Positions 9,770 to 22,700 of a DNA stretch of 64,000 nt are shown here, piece after piece; the stretch's first letter is position 1, and every line of letters starts with the position of its first letter. Where the stretch lies: contig NW_026622930.1 of NCBI RefSeq assembly GCF_023065955.2, forward strand, positions 21,925,449 through 21,989,448. The letters are read 5' to 3'. This DNA is from Ursus arctos (lineage: Eukaryota > Chordata > Mammalia > Carnivora > Ursidae). Both the position numbers and the translations under genes were made by a program. The notes below the pieces were generated by a model. The model saw only the letters and a list, made by a program, of their open reading frames with translations. It was not told the DNA's origin and made no database searches.

Positions 9770-11450
9770 TAGAAAACACTGACTAGCTCCTAAACCATCA
9801 GCCGCAAAAACATAAAGTTAACGTGAGGTCCATCAGTGGTACCCACTGTCACAGAAACTGATTATTCACAGGCATTCATGATAGCAGATCATACAGGAAT
9901 CCAACGAAATAGTACCACCAACGTCCCTTTAAATTCTGCTTGCTCTCAATAGCCTCCATATTCTTCCTCTTCTTTTCCACACTGCAGATACTAGAGCAGG
10001 ATGAGAAAATGGCATGATGTATAATAACTTTCACTAATAAATTAACCTTTAAAGAAATCCCTTGCAGACTCAAGATTTAATTAACAGCGAAAGAACCAAG
10101 CTAAGCTTAGCCAAACTTTGTGCCAAGGATTGGGGTCCTTTCCTTCTATCCTTGAGGTCTTCTCAGATTATATAATTAAATGTGGTGTGGCATCTTTTTT
10201 TTTTTTCCTTCCTTTCTTTCCAGTTTTAAGATTTCTTCCATCTGCTCAAAAAAGGAAGGGTGGATCAAGAGAGAGGAGAGGGAGGAGGGAAAAAAGAGTG
10301 GGTAGAAGGGGGATTAATCTATCTGTTGTTCAAGGCAGCCTGACAGAGGGAAGAGGAGTATTGAACCACAGAAGATTAACCAAACTTCAATGTACCTTCC
10401 CAAAAGCAGGAGGAATGTAATGCTACGTGGTGTTCCACTGATAAGCAAATCCCTCCAAATCCTTTCAATTTATTTCTTGGCCTGGAGAAATTACATATTA
10501 TTGAGGAGGCAGGAAAAAAAAAAATACAAACCACCCACCCAAGCACATACCATCTCTAGGAATTTAGACCAGGAGCCTGTCGATTATATACACCTAAGGT
10601 TTGGCTTTAGTAGTTATTTTTCTTATTGGTACAGCTTCTCTCTAGTCTGGCTAGTCAGAAAGGTGTGGCTGTGTTTCCACCGTAAACTCTTGTGCTTTTC
10701 ACCACAAACTTTGTTTTCAGAATTTAGGGTCTAACCATTATAAGGGAATGCCAAAATTTTAGCTGAAGTTCCAAGGACCTAAAATCTACTTTTCTTGCTT
10801 GCTTATCTGCTTGGCAACCTGCCCCCTTCTTTTTTTCTTTTTGGTGCTATATCCATTCTAAGTAAGCTTTTTACTCCAATATCATCACCAAAATCAAGCC
10901 TCTGTTTTTAAGGGGCGAGTGACCAGGTCAAGGATTAATGGAACCCACTAAAAGTGATGTAGGTATCAGTTAATGGATCTTAACATTCTGTACAAAAGCC
11001 TCTATCATGGAGAGCACCAATGTGTGTTTTTTTTGAACCAAAAATGTACTTTTATTCATTTCTCCATGTTCTCTCTCTCTTCAGGGAAAAGAAATGGGTT
11101 TTGGGAAAAAATAAGAAAAATAGAATCATATTTCTTTGTGGAGATGATTTTTCTCTTGGCCTTCTATTCTGTAGCCTAACCTTACCACTCAACATAGGAG
11201 AGACAGCCCTTCCTGGCAATTTGAGATCACAGCGTAAGAAAGCTTAATAATAGACCCAAACTTTGGAGGAGAACAATGAGTTGCAGGATAAAGCCAGTCC
11301 TGGATTTTGGTCAGCAATTCTGAAAAAAGCTGTAAGGTAGCCATTCAGTCCAGAGAAAATAGCAGTGGTTCTCAATCTTTGGTCACTGATAAATTAAGGT
11401 GCTCTAGATGAGCAGGAGACAAAGAAGTGGGAAAATAGCAAAATATTGGG
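9770..11450. other. Unique intronic sequence
   Basis: No gene recognised. It includes a purine-rich patch near 10245-10310 and a short MER5-like phrase at 11363-11380 (GCAGTGGTTCTCAATCTTTG) too short to call. Open frames of 100-114 codons near 10118-10734 overlap in different frames and show no recognisable motif. Confidence 0.5.
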
Positions 11451-11462
11451 AATCAAACATAA

Positions 11463-11464
<2 letters not shown>

Positions 11465-11518
<54 letters not shown>

Positions 11519-11529
11519 GTGTGTATATA

Positions 11530-11604
<75 letters not shown>
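11465..11604. repeat. Compound (AT)n-(GT/AT)n-(GA)n microsatellite
   Basis: An uninterrupted AT run of about 22 units at 11465-11508, mixed AT/GT to 11564, then about 20 units of AG at 11565-11604. Overlapping frames here translate into YIYIYI and RERERE and are artefacts. Confidence 0.97.
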
Positions 11605-11606
<2 letters not shown>

Positions 11607-11639
11607 TATGGAAAGCCACTTTTACTGAAGACTGTGCAA

Positions 11640-14340
11640 TGCGTGGGACCATCTGTTATGTCTGTGAATGTAGGAAAGGGCTGAGAACAGCTACCTTGAA
11701 AAACTGAAAGTATGACAGGTTCATGCCTAATAAGAAACTAAGAAAGAAATGCAAGCTCAAGACAACATAAACAGAACAAGGAAGAGCATATTAGCCCAAC
11801 TGGGAACCTACCGAGTATGTGGCACAGCAAACTTACCGAGAACAATCAAGTGCAACAAATTGAATGTAAGATACAACTGACACAAAGATAAGATTGTTTT
11901 TCCTTATTGCACTGAAAAGAATATCTCCCACTCAGCCATATAATATCATATTAGAGAAGGCAGACACTGGTGTCAGAGTGACAGCAGCAGTTAAAGCAAG
12001 TTTTGTGTATTTGATATTTGATTTAATAGAACCCTGAGGGAGTTACAGGGAATCTGCAGTACATTGGAGTCAGAACTCTAAGTAGAAAGTGAGAGTGCAC
12101 TGAATCACATGGTATCAAACCCCAAGAGAGGGAAAAGTCAAAGGACTGTGGCTTTAGATTGAGGATTTATCCCTAGTTATTCATGTCTCAAAGGCAATAC
12201 CAGCCTCCCACAAAGGAAGACTGGGGGATGGATTCAAATAGTCTTTGACTAGTATGATAAATCCCAAGTTAGAGAAAGTCTTCCGGTAGGGCTGCATGAG
12301 AAATTCAGGATGGAGTCACTCACCCTACAGAAGCCACTTCCTCAGTCACAGCTGCAACACACCTTAAGTGGATTATCTTATCTTAGATATAGATTCAAAA
12401 CAATTTACAGAAGCAAACACAACAGAACGTTCATGTGGGGAAAACTAAGACTAATTCATTTCTCATTTCTTATGGACAGCAAGGCTAGCAATCTCCCCCT
12501 AATTTATAGGCAAAAACACTCCTTCCCTATCAAAGTGGAGACTGGAAATAGAGCAGTTGTAATCCCAGACAGGAGACCTAGGCGGTCACATAGGGTTCTA
12601 TGCTCACAGGGGCCTTGAGCTTGGTTTCATGCTCTGTTCTCACCACCTTGAAGTTCTTAATCAGTTTCTTTTTGAACTTGTGTTTTATAAGAGAAGTTCA
12701 ATGAGACAAGGGAGCATGTGCATAAGGAAATGAGATACATGCAATGTGTGTGTCCAGCCCTGTTTCTTGCTACGCCATCTACAAACAGAGTCTTTGGTGC
12801 TCCGTGGGCACAGGATTCTGTGGACCCATCATGTAATGGAATAAGATGAATCAAACGGATTGATCTGAATTAATACCCCCATCTTTTTTCCTGGGAGGTT
12901 AGTTTTACCTTTTAGACAAGAGTGACTATGGATAAAGTCTTAGTCCAAAGCTGACCTCCTTTGCATTTCCTTTTTTAAGAGTTTTCTACCATATCCTCTG
13001 ATATGAACACACAGGTAAGTGTGTTACATCTACTGAGTAAGTGGGGCTCCCACAGGCTATGCTTTCCTTTTGAATCAAAGTTGCTTAGAAAGCAGAGAGA
13101 AGGCAATGGTGTTCTAAGAACATAAGCAACCAAGGAAACCTATCACCATCCTTTCTTACTTCTCTGTCTTAGCCAACCACTTACACTAAAGATGACAAAT
13201 AGAGAAAGGACCACCCAGAGGTTCCTTCTTTTCATCCTACCTTTCTATCAGTAAGATGAAGGTAGAGAGTGTCAGAAGAAGGTGCACGTACCAAAAAGTG
13301 AAATAAAGACAGGTGAGTTAGTTTTGTGCAGTCTCCACTCTTCCAGTAAGAATAAAATACATATGCAGACGTGAGCTATGAAATTTGAATTGTGTTATTT
13401 CAGTGATTCTGCACTCGAATTCAATGCTCTCATATTTGCATTTAAAACTAGCATCATACAATATAAAGATGAGTGGTAATATGCTAATAATCTAAATTTT
13501 TTATTTTTATTTACTTAAAATGGCATTAAATAGCAAATAAAATGTCCTGTGACAAGGTGAGGGACTGTGGAGAAAGAAAAAAAAGCTGGATATTTTTCTA
13601 CTTTTTTTTCTGTTCTTTGAACGAGGGGCCCCTTTGTTTTATTTTGCACTGATTCTCTCAAATGCTGCAGCTGCTCCTGACAACAGTTGTGCAAAATGCC
13701 TTTGAGCCAGGCCAAAGGGTTCTAACATGGTTTTTAGAAATTCAGATGATGACAAACAGTTTATGCTCCTGGGTCTGGCCTCACGAGTGTGGGTCATAAC
13801 CAGCCTTATTCTCCGATGAGTACTTTGGGAGAAGAGCACTAGTACCCCCCTTCCCCCACACTGGTTTGGCTCTTCTGTGCCAGTCCCTTCCACCCCCCTC
13901 ACCTCCATACCTGTCTGCACCGAAGTTTAACATTCTAGAGAATATCCCATAATAACGTCCTGGGCTTTGTTTATTCCCTCTTCTTTCCAATCCTGAGAAG
14001 AGTTTCAAGGCAACCACTTTAAAAAAGAATTACGATCGCATAATTTTCTAAAAAATTTTACAGCGTTCGTGCACACAGAGAGCAGTGTGGTGGAGGGCAA
14101 AACCAAACTGAGAACAGATGATACAGAACCAAGGACCTCTGCCAACACTGAATGTGGGGGAAACTTCCCTCTGAGAACTCTGAGGGCCAGCTGATCTTGG
14201 GGCAAGTGGGCTGCACTTCCAAACCGGTCCTCTAGGAAGAGAAAGTCAGTAAATACCAATACTGCTGAGTCAGTGCATCTTTAAAAACTTATGTCAGAAG
14301 AATATTTTTAATTTATACTCTGACTCTTTGAAAGAAATCA
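11640..14340. other. Unique intronic sequence
   Basis: No exon or clear repeat recognised. A poorly defined block at about 13480-13760 (homopolymer-rich, then CTGCAGCTGCTCCTGAC) is non-repetitive. Open frames of 60-102 codons on both strands overlap and have no supported product. Confidence 0.5.
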
Positions 14341-14359
14341 ATATGTCATTTGCTGGGAC

Positions 14360-14545
14360 TTTTTTTTTTTTTTTTTTTTTTATCCAAGGATCTTTATTTA
14401 GCTTTTCTGTGTTTTTTTCCCCCTTGTCTTCTAGAGTACGGAGGAAAAAGTGTTTTGTTTGCATTCGTATTGATTTGATCACTTTGAGCAAAAAATAAAC
14501 AACTAAATATAGCAGAGTAGCTTTAAACAATCTTTTAGGGATCAA
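14360..14545 (-). pseudogene. Possible retrocopy 3' end (poly-A tail with AATAAA)
   Basis: On the minus strand AATAAA (14398-14393) is followed by about a dozen bases and then a tract of about 22 A (14381-14360), the spacing of a polyadenylated transcript copied into DNA. The sequence upstream on that strand looks like a 3' UTR. No parent gene was recognised and no target-site duplication was found, so a chance arrangement or unrecognised LINE end is possible. Confidence 0.25.
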
Positions 14546-15079
14546 GATCTCTAAGCAACATAGTCTCTCATTCTAGGTGATTGGAAATAAACAGAAATCA
14601 ATAAACCAGGATTACTCAGCAATAAACAAGAGAAGCCACATTCATAATTTAAGAGGCTTCTTTTCATGCATTTATTACTGAAGAATGCACTTGAGCCCTA
14701 TTCTATTTTTACAGCCGCATAGATTTCCTCCCAGCATGTAGTCTTGTTTTTCTTCTAATTCTTTCTTTTTTAATTTTTATTTTTTTTGAGAGGTGCTGAA
14801 AAGAGCCTCTCTAACACGTATCCAGAAGCTCCCACATTCCTAAGGCTGCTCAGAGGAACCAACAGACAAAGAAGGTGCTTAGCACACAAGGTGAGGATTC
14901 AGCTCCTCAAGCTCTCCCCATCTCAGCCCTCTCTCTGTCCAGCAAAGTTCCAGGGAAGGAACAACAGGTGGCATAATAGGGGGGCAGGGCCTGATGGATC
15001 ATGGTCCTTGCCTTCGAAGTGTTTACACTGTAGCAAGAAAGACAAGTGTTGGAGACATTGTCAATATCCATTCTACTCT

Positions 15080-15330
15080 TCCTCCTTTCTAGGGCTGGCA
15101 ATGGGACCTGCCTAAACAAGTCTCCTTTGCAACTAGATGTGGCCACGTGGCATCAGTCTGGACAAAGTGACGGATAAGGAAATCTGCTAGAGGTTCTAGA
15201 AATACTTATTCTATTACTAAGAAAAGAGGAAGAAATGGCAGGTCCTACTGCTTTCCCTTCTTCCTTGTGTTTGGATGAGATATTTGGAGCTGTAGCAGCC
15301 ATCTTGTAATCAGAAGCTTGTAAGTATGAC
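15080..15330 (+). repeat. Old interspersed repeat, family not assigned
   Basis: CCTTTGCAACTAGATGTGGCC, ACGTGGCATCAGTCTGGAC and GAGCTGTAGCAGCCATCTTG are phrases I associate with a dispersed mammalian repeat (gcagctaggtgtggccatgtgac ... gcagccatcttg). I cannot name the family with confidence. Confidence 0.35.
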
Positions 15331-16142
15331 AGAAAGAACAAAAGACCTGAGAAGCTGACTCTGATATTGTTAAATGTTAAATGCATGAACCCAAACAAGT
15401 AGTTTTCTACTTTCCAGATTCCAGAATTCTTGTGAGAAAATATATCCCTTCTTTAATTACTGCAGGTCAAGTTTTCTCTTACTAGAAGCTGAACACAATC
15501 AAAATGGAGAGAGCAATGCATAGAGAGCAACCAGAGACAGAGAGACACAAGGCATCATGTGAGTGGTTTCTGCCTTTGGTGGACCGCAGTCACCAGGTGG
15601 CATTTTCATAATATCCAGGAATGGGACTTGGAAAGCTCCACAGTGATTACAATGTTCTTATATGACAACTCTATGGCTCAGGTGGAAGTCCAAAAGGAGC
15701 TTGAGAAAGGAGAGATTATTTTGGAGTTACGTAAGTCGGGATAAGCATTTTCACCTTAGTGGCATAATATATTTTGAACGGAATATCCTATAAGTATGTG
15801 CCATCCACCTACCCCAGACAATATGGCACCTCTGTCTATGGCACCATTACCTTCAGGAACAAGCCCAAACTCTCAGGGTCACCTCTGAATCCGCGCTGCT
15901 CAGCATCCCACCTCCAGGCACCAAGTCCCATGAAGATCATCTCTAAAACGTCATTTTGATTTCTACGCCCTGGTTGGTTGCTTATGCTGATGAATCTTGA
16001 GAATCTTTAATCAAACTCCTGCCTCCACTTACCTGTCTTCAATGAACCCAAGAAAGCATCACCAGAATAAAAACACAGCTTTCAATGCGACACTCTCTTG
16101 GTTTAAATTTATCCCATTGCCTATCAAATGAATTCTAGGCTT

Positions 16143-16178
16143 AAAAAAACAAAAAAAAAAATTTTTTTTTTTTTTTTT
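16143..16178. repeat. A-run/T-run inverted low-complexity block
   Basis: Seven A, C, about eleven A, then about seventeen T: an inverted repeat able to fold into a hairpin. A short frame through it gives KKKKKK/FFFF and is spurious. Confidence 0.85.
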
Positions 16179-16619
16179 AATTTCAAGATCTTCCACCTCT
16201 GGGCTCCACTGTAACTTTGTAGCATGTCTTTCACTACCATTTGCCCCTGTAAGCACCTCCACACTGCAACTATTAAATAAATATTTGCCAGGCTTTGAAT
16301 AAGCCTGGTAAGTTCCGACAATGTCCTGGCTTATAGCATCCTTACTCAGCTCTACCTGCATTTCATTCCATTTATACCTGGTAAGATTCCACATATCCTT
16401 CTTTAGGACACCATGCCAACACATTTTCATGCAGCTTCTTCCTGATCCTATGGCTGAAAAATAAAATATTCTGGCAGGCTAACTTAGTACTTTCTTTGAA
16501 TCTCGCTTAGTGTACTTACTATGTTCTGACTTATAATACACACCTGAGTTATGTTCTCCCTTCTACCTGATGGCTACTTAAGCAGTAGATAGAGCTAACC
16601 ATACTATCAAGGGAAAAGT

Positions 16620-16910
16620 GTTGTGTGGGGCGTCAGAAAACATAAGCTCTGTCCCCGGAGGGGAGCCCACGGAGATCACAAGCGCTCTGCACTTGGGTTT
16701 TCTCCTCTGTAAACTTCAGACAATGACGTCTACCTCATGCTCTTGTTGGGTGGATTGAAATGGATTATCAGCAACTTAGACATGTTACTATTGTGTGATG
16801 TGTTGTTAATGTGTGATGTGTTATTAAATATTGGTTTGATATTATCCAGACGACTACAGTGCTGGACCACAGCTTGGGTGCATGATATGTGTTTAAATGA
16901 ATAGCAGATG
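16620..16910 (+). repeat. Possible MIR with an 18-bp tandem duplication
   Basis: GTCAGAAAACATAAGCTCTG, GGTTTTCTCCTCTGTAAAC, CAGACAATGACGTCTACCTC and GGTGGATTGAAATGG follow MIR order loosely. Inside, TGTGTGATGTGTTGTTAA at 16792-16809 is repeated as TGTGTGATGTGTTATTAA at 16810-16827. Confidence 0.4.
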
Positions 16911-17032
16911 CTCAGGGAATGTCTATGGATTCAGATAGAATTGGATAAGCCAGAAGTCATGTTTAAAGGGTGGAAATGATATGAGTGGAAGAGAGAAGCA
17001 CTTCCCAGTGTTGTCAGATTATTAGTAATTCT

Positions 17033-17229
17033 TTTTTTTTTTTTTAAGATTTTATTTATTTGACAGAGATAGAGACAGCCAGCGAGAGAGGGAACACAAG
17101 CAGGAGGAGTGGGAGAGGAAGAAGCAGGCTCATAGCAGAAGAGCCTGATGTGGGGCTCGATCCCATAACACCAGGATCACGCCCTGAGCCGAAGGCAGAC
17201 GCTTAACCGCTGTGCCACCCAGGCGCCCC
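17033..17229 (-). mobile_element. Can-SINE (SINEC), full length, minus orientation
   Basis: Starts with the T-rich tail and AAGATTTTATTTATTTGACAG, ends TGCCACCCAGGCGCCCC, the reverse complement of the SINE head. Flanked by AGATTATTAGTAATTCT (17016-17032) and AGATTCTTCGTAATTCT (17230-17246), two mismatches. The phrases GACAGCCAGCGAGAGAGG and TTAACCGCTGTGCC look arctoid-like. Confidence 0.93.
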
Positions 17230-17249
17230 AGATTCTTCGTAATTCTGAC

Positions 17250-19100
17250 CTTAGGCGGTGTCAGGGGCAGGAATGCTTTTATAAGCTTTGTCAAGGATGG
17301 GAGTTGCTCTGCAAGAGCATATTTGCTTTCAAGACACGTTATGTCTCATTGGTCCAGACAAGCCTATGGACAATTTCCCTTCAATTCTACAACCACGTAC
17401 CAGAGGGTCAACTCCTTACCTGCGGGACTACAGGTTTAAACTAAGTCAAATACCATGTAGTAATCTGGATATTGGGACAATTTAGCATTTTAACAGACCA
17501 GCCTTTTGCAAAAAGTCCAGTGAGTGCCAAAAAAGAGATTTGGGTTTTGCTTCTCATCGTTCCAAAGAGCCTTGGCTGAGCAGACAGTAGGAAGAACCAA
17601 CCTATGGTTCTTTGGTCACACTAGCCCTGTCTCACTTAGACCTTTAAGTAGAATTCTTTATATGAAAGAAAGTAAGAGTAAATGTAATCGCTCTGAATAA
17701 ATGCCCTGTAAAATGACTTCAGCAATTATGCTGTTTGTAAGTACCTCTGAGTCCATTAAGATAAACATCTATCTTTGAATATTCACATTAAGGCACTAGA
17801 CTGTTCTTTCTTAGATAAATCTTACTTGAACACTGTGCAGTTAACAGTTTACCATCCCTTGCTCTTCTTCTCTTCGATGCACACATTAATGCGTGCAGGG
17901 GGGCGTGTTTAAATGGTGCTAGTCGCAGAGCGCACATTACCACACAGGGCAGTCTCTAAACATCTTTAAATGCAAAATAAATATACTTTAGGTTTTAAAT
18001 ACCTTTATAGGCTGTACACCCAGGAACACGTCAGACTGGACTCTTAATTTGCCATGTAAGTAATATCTTAGAGGCAAAGGCAATAAATGCTTATATTTAA
18101 AATTGTTTTAATATGCTTCCAATTGCTCAGCACACAGAGGTTCAAATGGAATCTAATTCCCTAGTTACTCCTCTTTAAAAAAATGTATCTATTTATATCA
18201 TAGGATAGATCTTTGGCTATATTTGTATTTTAAGATTGGGCCCTAATTTCATTAACTTTTACAGTCAAACTGGGAAAATACTCAAAGATCCCCAACACCT
18301 ATTCAAACCATTAGTTTCTTCTCTGTTCAAGTGAAGGGCAGACATACCCCATAAACAGTGCCTGGCTTTAACTGCCTTCTGTGGGTGTCACGCTGGCTAT
18401 AACAATGATATCAGCAGGGGTAATATAAAATTTAACAGTCAATATTCAACAATCAGTGCAACAGGAGAGCAGATTAATCAGAACGGACAGTGGCCACAGC
18501 CCTGGAGCTGGGTCCTGGAAGCTTTGGCTGTCCCAGGCCTTATGGTACCGACAGAGGGGGAATCCTGATGGGAGGGATGCAGGTGAAAGGACAGGACACT
18601 TGGGGTCTTGAGGCAATGGCTATTAATCAACCAGCTTCAAAGTGTTTAAATAATTTTCACAGATTTAAACAGATTGTTCAGCAGATGATGCTACGGACGC
18701 CAAGGTGATACATTGAATCTGTCTAGGAACAATTTCCTTGACATTGAGAAAAATTCTGTTGAGTGCTCTCCAAGGATATTCACACCCAGGTAGGTGCCTC
18801 ACCATTCCCTTATTCAAGTCTTTTCTGCTTTGGGGGAAACAAAAAGGCATGTGTAGTGGCCCCAGTCCTCAAGCTTATCATTAGGTAGGTAAGTGCCTGG
18901 GATAGATGTCCTTAAGTAATAGTAACAAAAAAATTTGGCTTGTGACAAGATATAGGATATTAATAGGCAGGGTGGGGACAGATAAGCCAGGTGAATGTCA
19001 CAAGTTAATGCAGAGAAGCAGGAACGTGTAAGAAGGAGGGAATGTGAATAAGAAACCAATTTGGATTGCCTGGAACATAGAGGAGATATGGAGAAGTCAG
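17250..19100. other. Unique intronic sequence
   Basis: A+T-rich, no recognisable gene or strong repeat. Open frames of 60-75 codons show no motif. Confidence 0.5.
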
Positions 19101-19109
19101 GTTGTGGAA

Positions 19110-19162
19110 TAAAAAAAAAAATTATATATATATACATAGAGAGAGAGACGGACAGACATGAA
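19110..19162. repeat. A-run / (TA)n / (GA)n low-complexity tract
   Basis: Ten or more A, then ATTATATATATATACATAG, then GAGAGAGAGACGGACAGACA. Confidence 0.85.
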
Positions 19163-19665
19163 GAAAGACAGAGGAGGTGGTGATGGCTCCAGGGAAACCT
19201 ACCTTTGTCACCTGACATACACACCAAGTCAAATATGCATTAATCGTGCACCAAGATGATCTTTCTATACAAATGCCAGCACATGCTGTTTGCTTAATCC
19301 CAGGAGGAAGGCACATCCCGAGCACGTAAAGGAACTGGGAGGCCAAGCTAATTTTCACTGCTGGGGACACTCAGCTGAATGAGGACATTCCCGTAGACAC
19401 TCCGGAGACGGCGATGAACGCAGTGCCTGTCTGCACCTCTTCTTAAGTAAGGCCTCCATGAGAAGGTAAAAAAGCCTTACAAAGAATTGGTATCTGTGGG
19501 TAAGAATTTTACTCTCCGTTTGGAAATTTATCCTGCAGGGTTTTTCTGTCTTCCTACTGAACAAAATGTTTAGCTTGAGAGACAGTTAATAGAGCCTTTC
19601 AGAGTTACTCTCCACACTGCCGGAGGTGATTTAACGCCACACATTTGGGATGGTCATGTAAATGC

Positions 19666-19713
19666 CTGTGTGTGTGTGCGTGCGCACGTGGGTGTGCGTG
19701 CACATGTGTGTGA
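19666..19713. repeat. (TG)n microsatellite with CpG steps
   Basis: GTGTGTGTGTGCGTGCGCAC followed by GTGGGTGTGCGTGCACATGTG; alternating purine-pyrimidine. Confidence 0.85.
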
Positions 19714-19719
19714 GAATAA

Positions 19720-22620
19720 CAAAAACATCAAAGGGACAAAGTTTTAATGGCCCAACAGATTCCCAGCTGGAACACACTTCACAAAGGGAAAGTTATATAA
19801 AAGAAACTTGGGCAGCTTTAAACACCATCTGGGCCATGCTGTGCTCATTTGAGCTTTACCTGTTTAAAAAAAAAAAGGCAACATAACAAAAAGTACCTAC
19901 AAATACAACTAGAGAAGAGATTTTCTGATTCTTTGGAGATCAGATGCTCTTGCCTTCAAACATGTGCAACACATTGCCTTCAGTCCTATTTGGTTCAGGG
20001 ATACATTTTCCTTTTTAAAGTAGCTAAAAGAGCCTTCTAAAGTCCAGCCCTAATCTTTGGAAGAAAAAGAAAAAGATGTACAAAATAAACCCAGTACCTT
20101 TTAAGCCTAATTTAAAGAGATTTCCAAGCAACTCAATTACTTTCTGTAGTCTTCAGAGGTAAAAGGTAAACCCACGAATTCCCATAGGTAAAACGCTGGC
20201 ATTTCCAAACCTTCCTTCATCATGTCACCAGAGACAAGACAAAGACAATAACACTAAGGGCATAGAACTAAACCCAGGACTGAAACAACAGGGTCATAAC
20301 CACAGAGCCCACTATACCTTCCAGTTTCTTATTTTAATTAGTCAGCACCACGGTTGGGATATTTAATATTCATAAACCAATTTACGGGTAGAAATGCTTT
20401 TGGCTCTTGCTTCAATTTCTCAACGAAACAAGAATCCATTTCCATCTTTTACATAAGACATTAATACATCTGAAGAAGAGAGGTTTGGGGGAGGGTTTAA
20501 TTGTATCCTTTTATTAAAAGGGAGAGTAATATTTTCTCTCAGGAGACAATTTGCATGTGAAGTTTTAATTGCCAAGACCCACAGCACCCCATCAGGCCAC
20601 TTTTACTTATTTATTTATTTATTTTGCATTATAAGGGTGATGAGGAAATCATCAAAGAGGCAAAATCATAAAGGTCACAGAATGAATCCAGAAGATGTGC
20701 AGGATTCATACTCCTTTACACGGCGAGTCCCAAGGCTTAATCAGCAAAATTCAGTAAAACACAACTAGCTTATGGTAAAGGAACTTCTAAAGACAAATAT
20801 GATACTATTATAATTTTACATAATAAGATGTATGGAGTCACATTACTTTTAATCATATTTTCATTTTTTATTTACTTTTTCACATTTCCATTTTTTAAAT
20901 TACTCAAAGCCCCTTAAACCGCGTGGCATCTGGACAAAATGATTGGTTTTCAAAATTTTAGGAGTTACATTCTCCGGGTGGAGTTGAAGAATGAATGCTT
21001 TGAAATTTCTAGTTTTTAGTGAATGTCAAAATAGTAAGGTTCTGGGGAATAAAACAATGAGAATTTGGAAATACAGCCTTTCCCCATAAACATTACCATT
21101 TGATCTTTTAGGGAGGGCAAAACAGGGCTACGAAATACTGACTCTACCATAACGCAAGCTTGTTCTTTTTTTTCTTTCTTCCTTTCTTTGTCTTTTTCTT
21201 TTTTAAATCCTCATCTGATTCATAAAAAAGCAATTTAGAGCATTTTAATTTCTTTTCCCACTTAATAACAGTAATGACCTTCTGGGTCAAACATTTCCTC
21301 CTAGTTAATGATCAGTTAGTTGGAGCCCGGGTAACAAAGACCTGTAGCCTAGTCACTAACTGCCAATTAACATCCACTTTATCAGTCAGTGCTGTTTAAA
21401 TATAACAAGACATATGCCAAGCTATCCACAGAGGGCTGGATACTGAAATCATATCATTAAAAACACACTTCCATCAAGGCAAAGCTCTCGGGATATTCAT
21501 GCTATCACAGCGGTCATTTTCCTGAAAGATAGGCAAGTGGCAATGTGTCTCCTTGTTCCAATTCTCAGCAGAGGGACCTTGCCTGGAGAAGACAAATCCC
21601 CTCATCTCTGCTGGACTGTGAGAGAGTGAATGTTGGATACCCCACAGAGACTTAACGGGGGCACTTCAAGGAGGAGCTACTGAGTCCAAATGCTATCCCG
21701 TACATGCGGCCAAAATCCTTATCTCTTTGGGTCATGGTAGGCCTCCTGCTAGAGTCCTGCCACGTGAGAGAATAAATCTCAGAAAAAAAGCCCAAATTCA
21801 GATAATTATATCCTATGGGCTTCTTCCACCAGGTTTAATTGGGTTCAGTTTCTTTCTTCTCTATACGTTGTTATCGCATACAATGTATGAGATTATGAAA
21901 CAGCACTTTAGCATTCCTAGGCAGTATCTTGGAAACTCTAATGCTGTTGGCTAAAGGTTTCGAGACAATCATTCGTTGATTAATATTTTAGAGCTGTAAT
22001 GCAAGAGGTGATGAAAATCACTAGCATATTACCAAATCTGTCATCCATATTTTTGATGCCCCCAACGATTTCAGTGCATGATGGGATAAATAAACTCGAA
22101 TATCATTCACCCTGGATTCCACACACTATCTTTGTCAAATGGATGAAATTGCTCTAAAAATCTTCAAGGGATTAAGATAACCACACTTTTCATTTGTATA
22201 GGGACTTCATTCTCAGAATACTCTTTACATATGATGCAGAGTCCTAGCAGGACTAGTGAGAGGTCATCCTCTTTGTTGTGACACACAGGAGACCAAGCAG
22301 GTCTCTTGGTCTCTATCAGCTATTTTTGTCCCATGACAGTATGAGGAAAAGTAATAGAATTAGGTTAATGGCCATGAATCTGGCTCATGGCTGCCACAGA
22401 GAAGACCGAGGGCTACTTCCTAAGTTCTAAATTTTAGTCAACTTGCTAGTAAAGCTTCTGCGAGCTTTTCCTTTAAGTGGTGACTTGTTTAAAACACATC
22501 CTTTAGGAAATAAAAACACATGTAATACTTATAGCACAGCGTATGATGCTTTCAAGGGACAGAAGAGAGTTCAAGCTGTGGAGGGAGTCCAAAGCTTGTC
22601 AGCAACCAGTGGTCATGAAT
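19720..22620. other. Unique intronic sequence with a candidate noncoding block
   Basis: No exon recognised and unusually little repeat. The part at about 20331-20600 contains TTTTAATTAGTCAGCACCAC, ATTTAATATTCATAAACC and an octamer-like ATTTGCAT (20549-20556), suggestive of a regulatory element. A short (TTTA)n is at 20607-20624. Confidence 0.4.
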
Positions 22621-22635
22621 AAGGCAGATTTGTCT

Positions 22636-22700
22636 TTTTTTTTTTTTTTTTTTTGAGGTATAATTGGCATACAATGTTATATTAGTTTCAGGTGTGCAAA
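22636..22700 (-). mobile_element. Very short 5'-truncated L1 insertion
   Basis: T run (poly-A tail on the minus strand) followed by GAGGTATAATTGGCATACAA and ATTAGTTTCAGGTGTGC, the L1 (L1MA-like) 3' terminus. Flanked by AAGGCAGATTTGTCT (22621-22635) and CAGGCAGGTTTGTTCT (22701-22716), a plausible target-site duplication. Only about 45 bases of L1 body were copied. Confidence 0.8.

Noticed and set aside
11363..11400. MER5A-like start GCAGTGGTTCTCAATCTTTG
   Set aside because: Only about 20 bases match before the sequence diverges; the rest of the element was not found.
11404..11652. 82- and 60-codon frames encoding YIYIYI and SLSLSL
   Set aside because: They are translations of the AT/GA microsatellite.
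17033..17229. tRNA-like box A/B motifs within Can-SINEs considered as tRNA genes
   Set aside because: They belong to the SINE head derived from tRNA-Lys; no intact cloverleaf outside SINEs was recognised.
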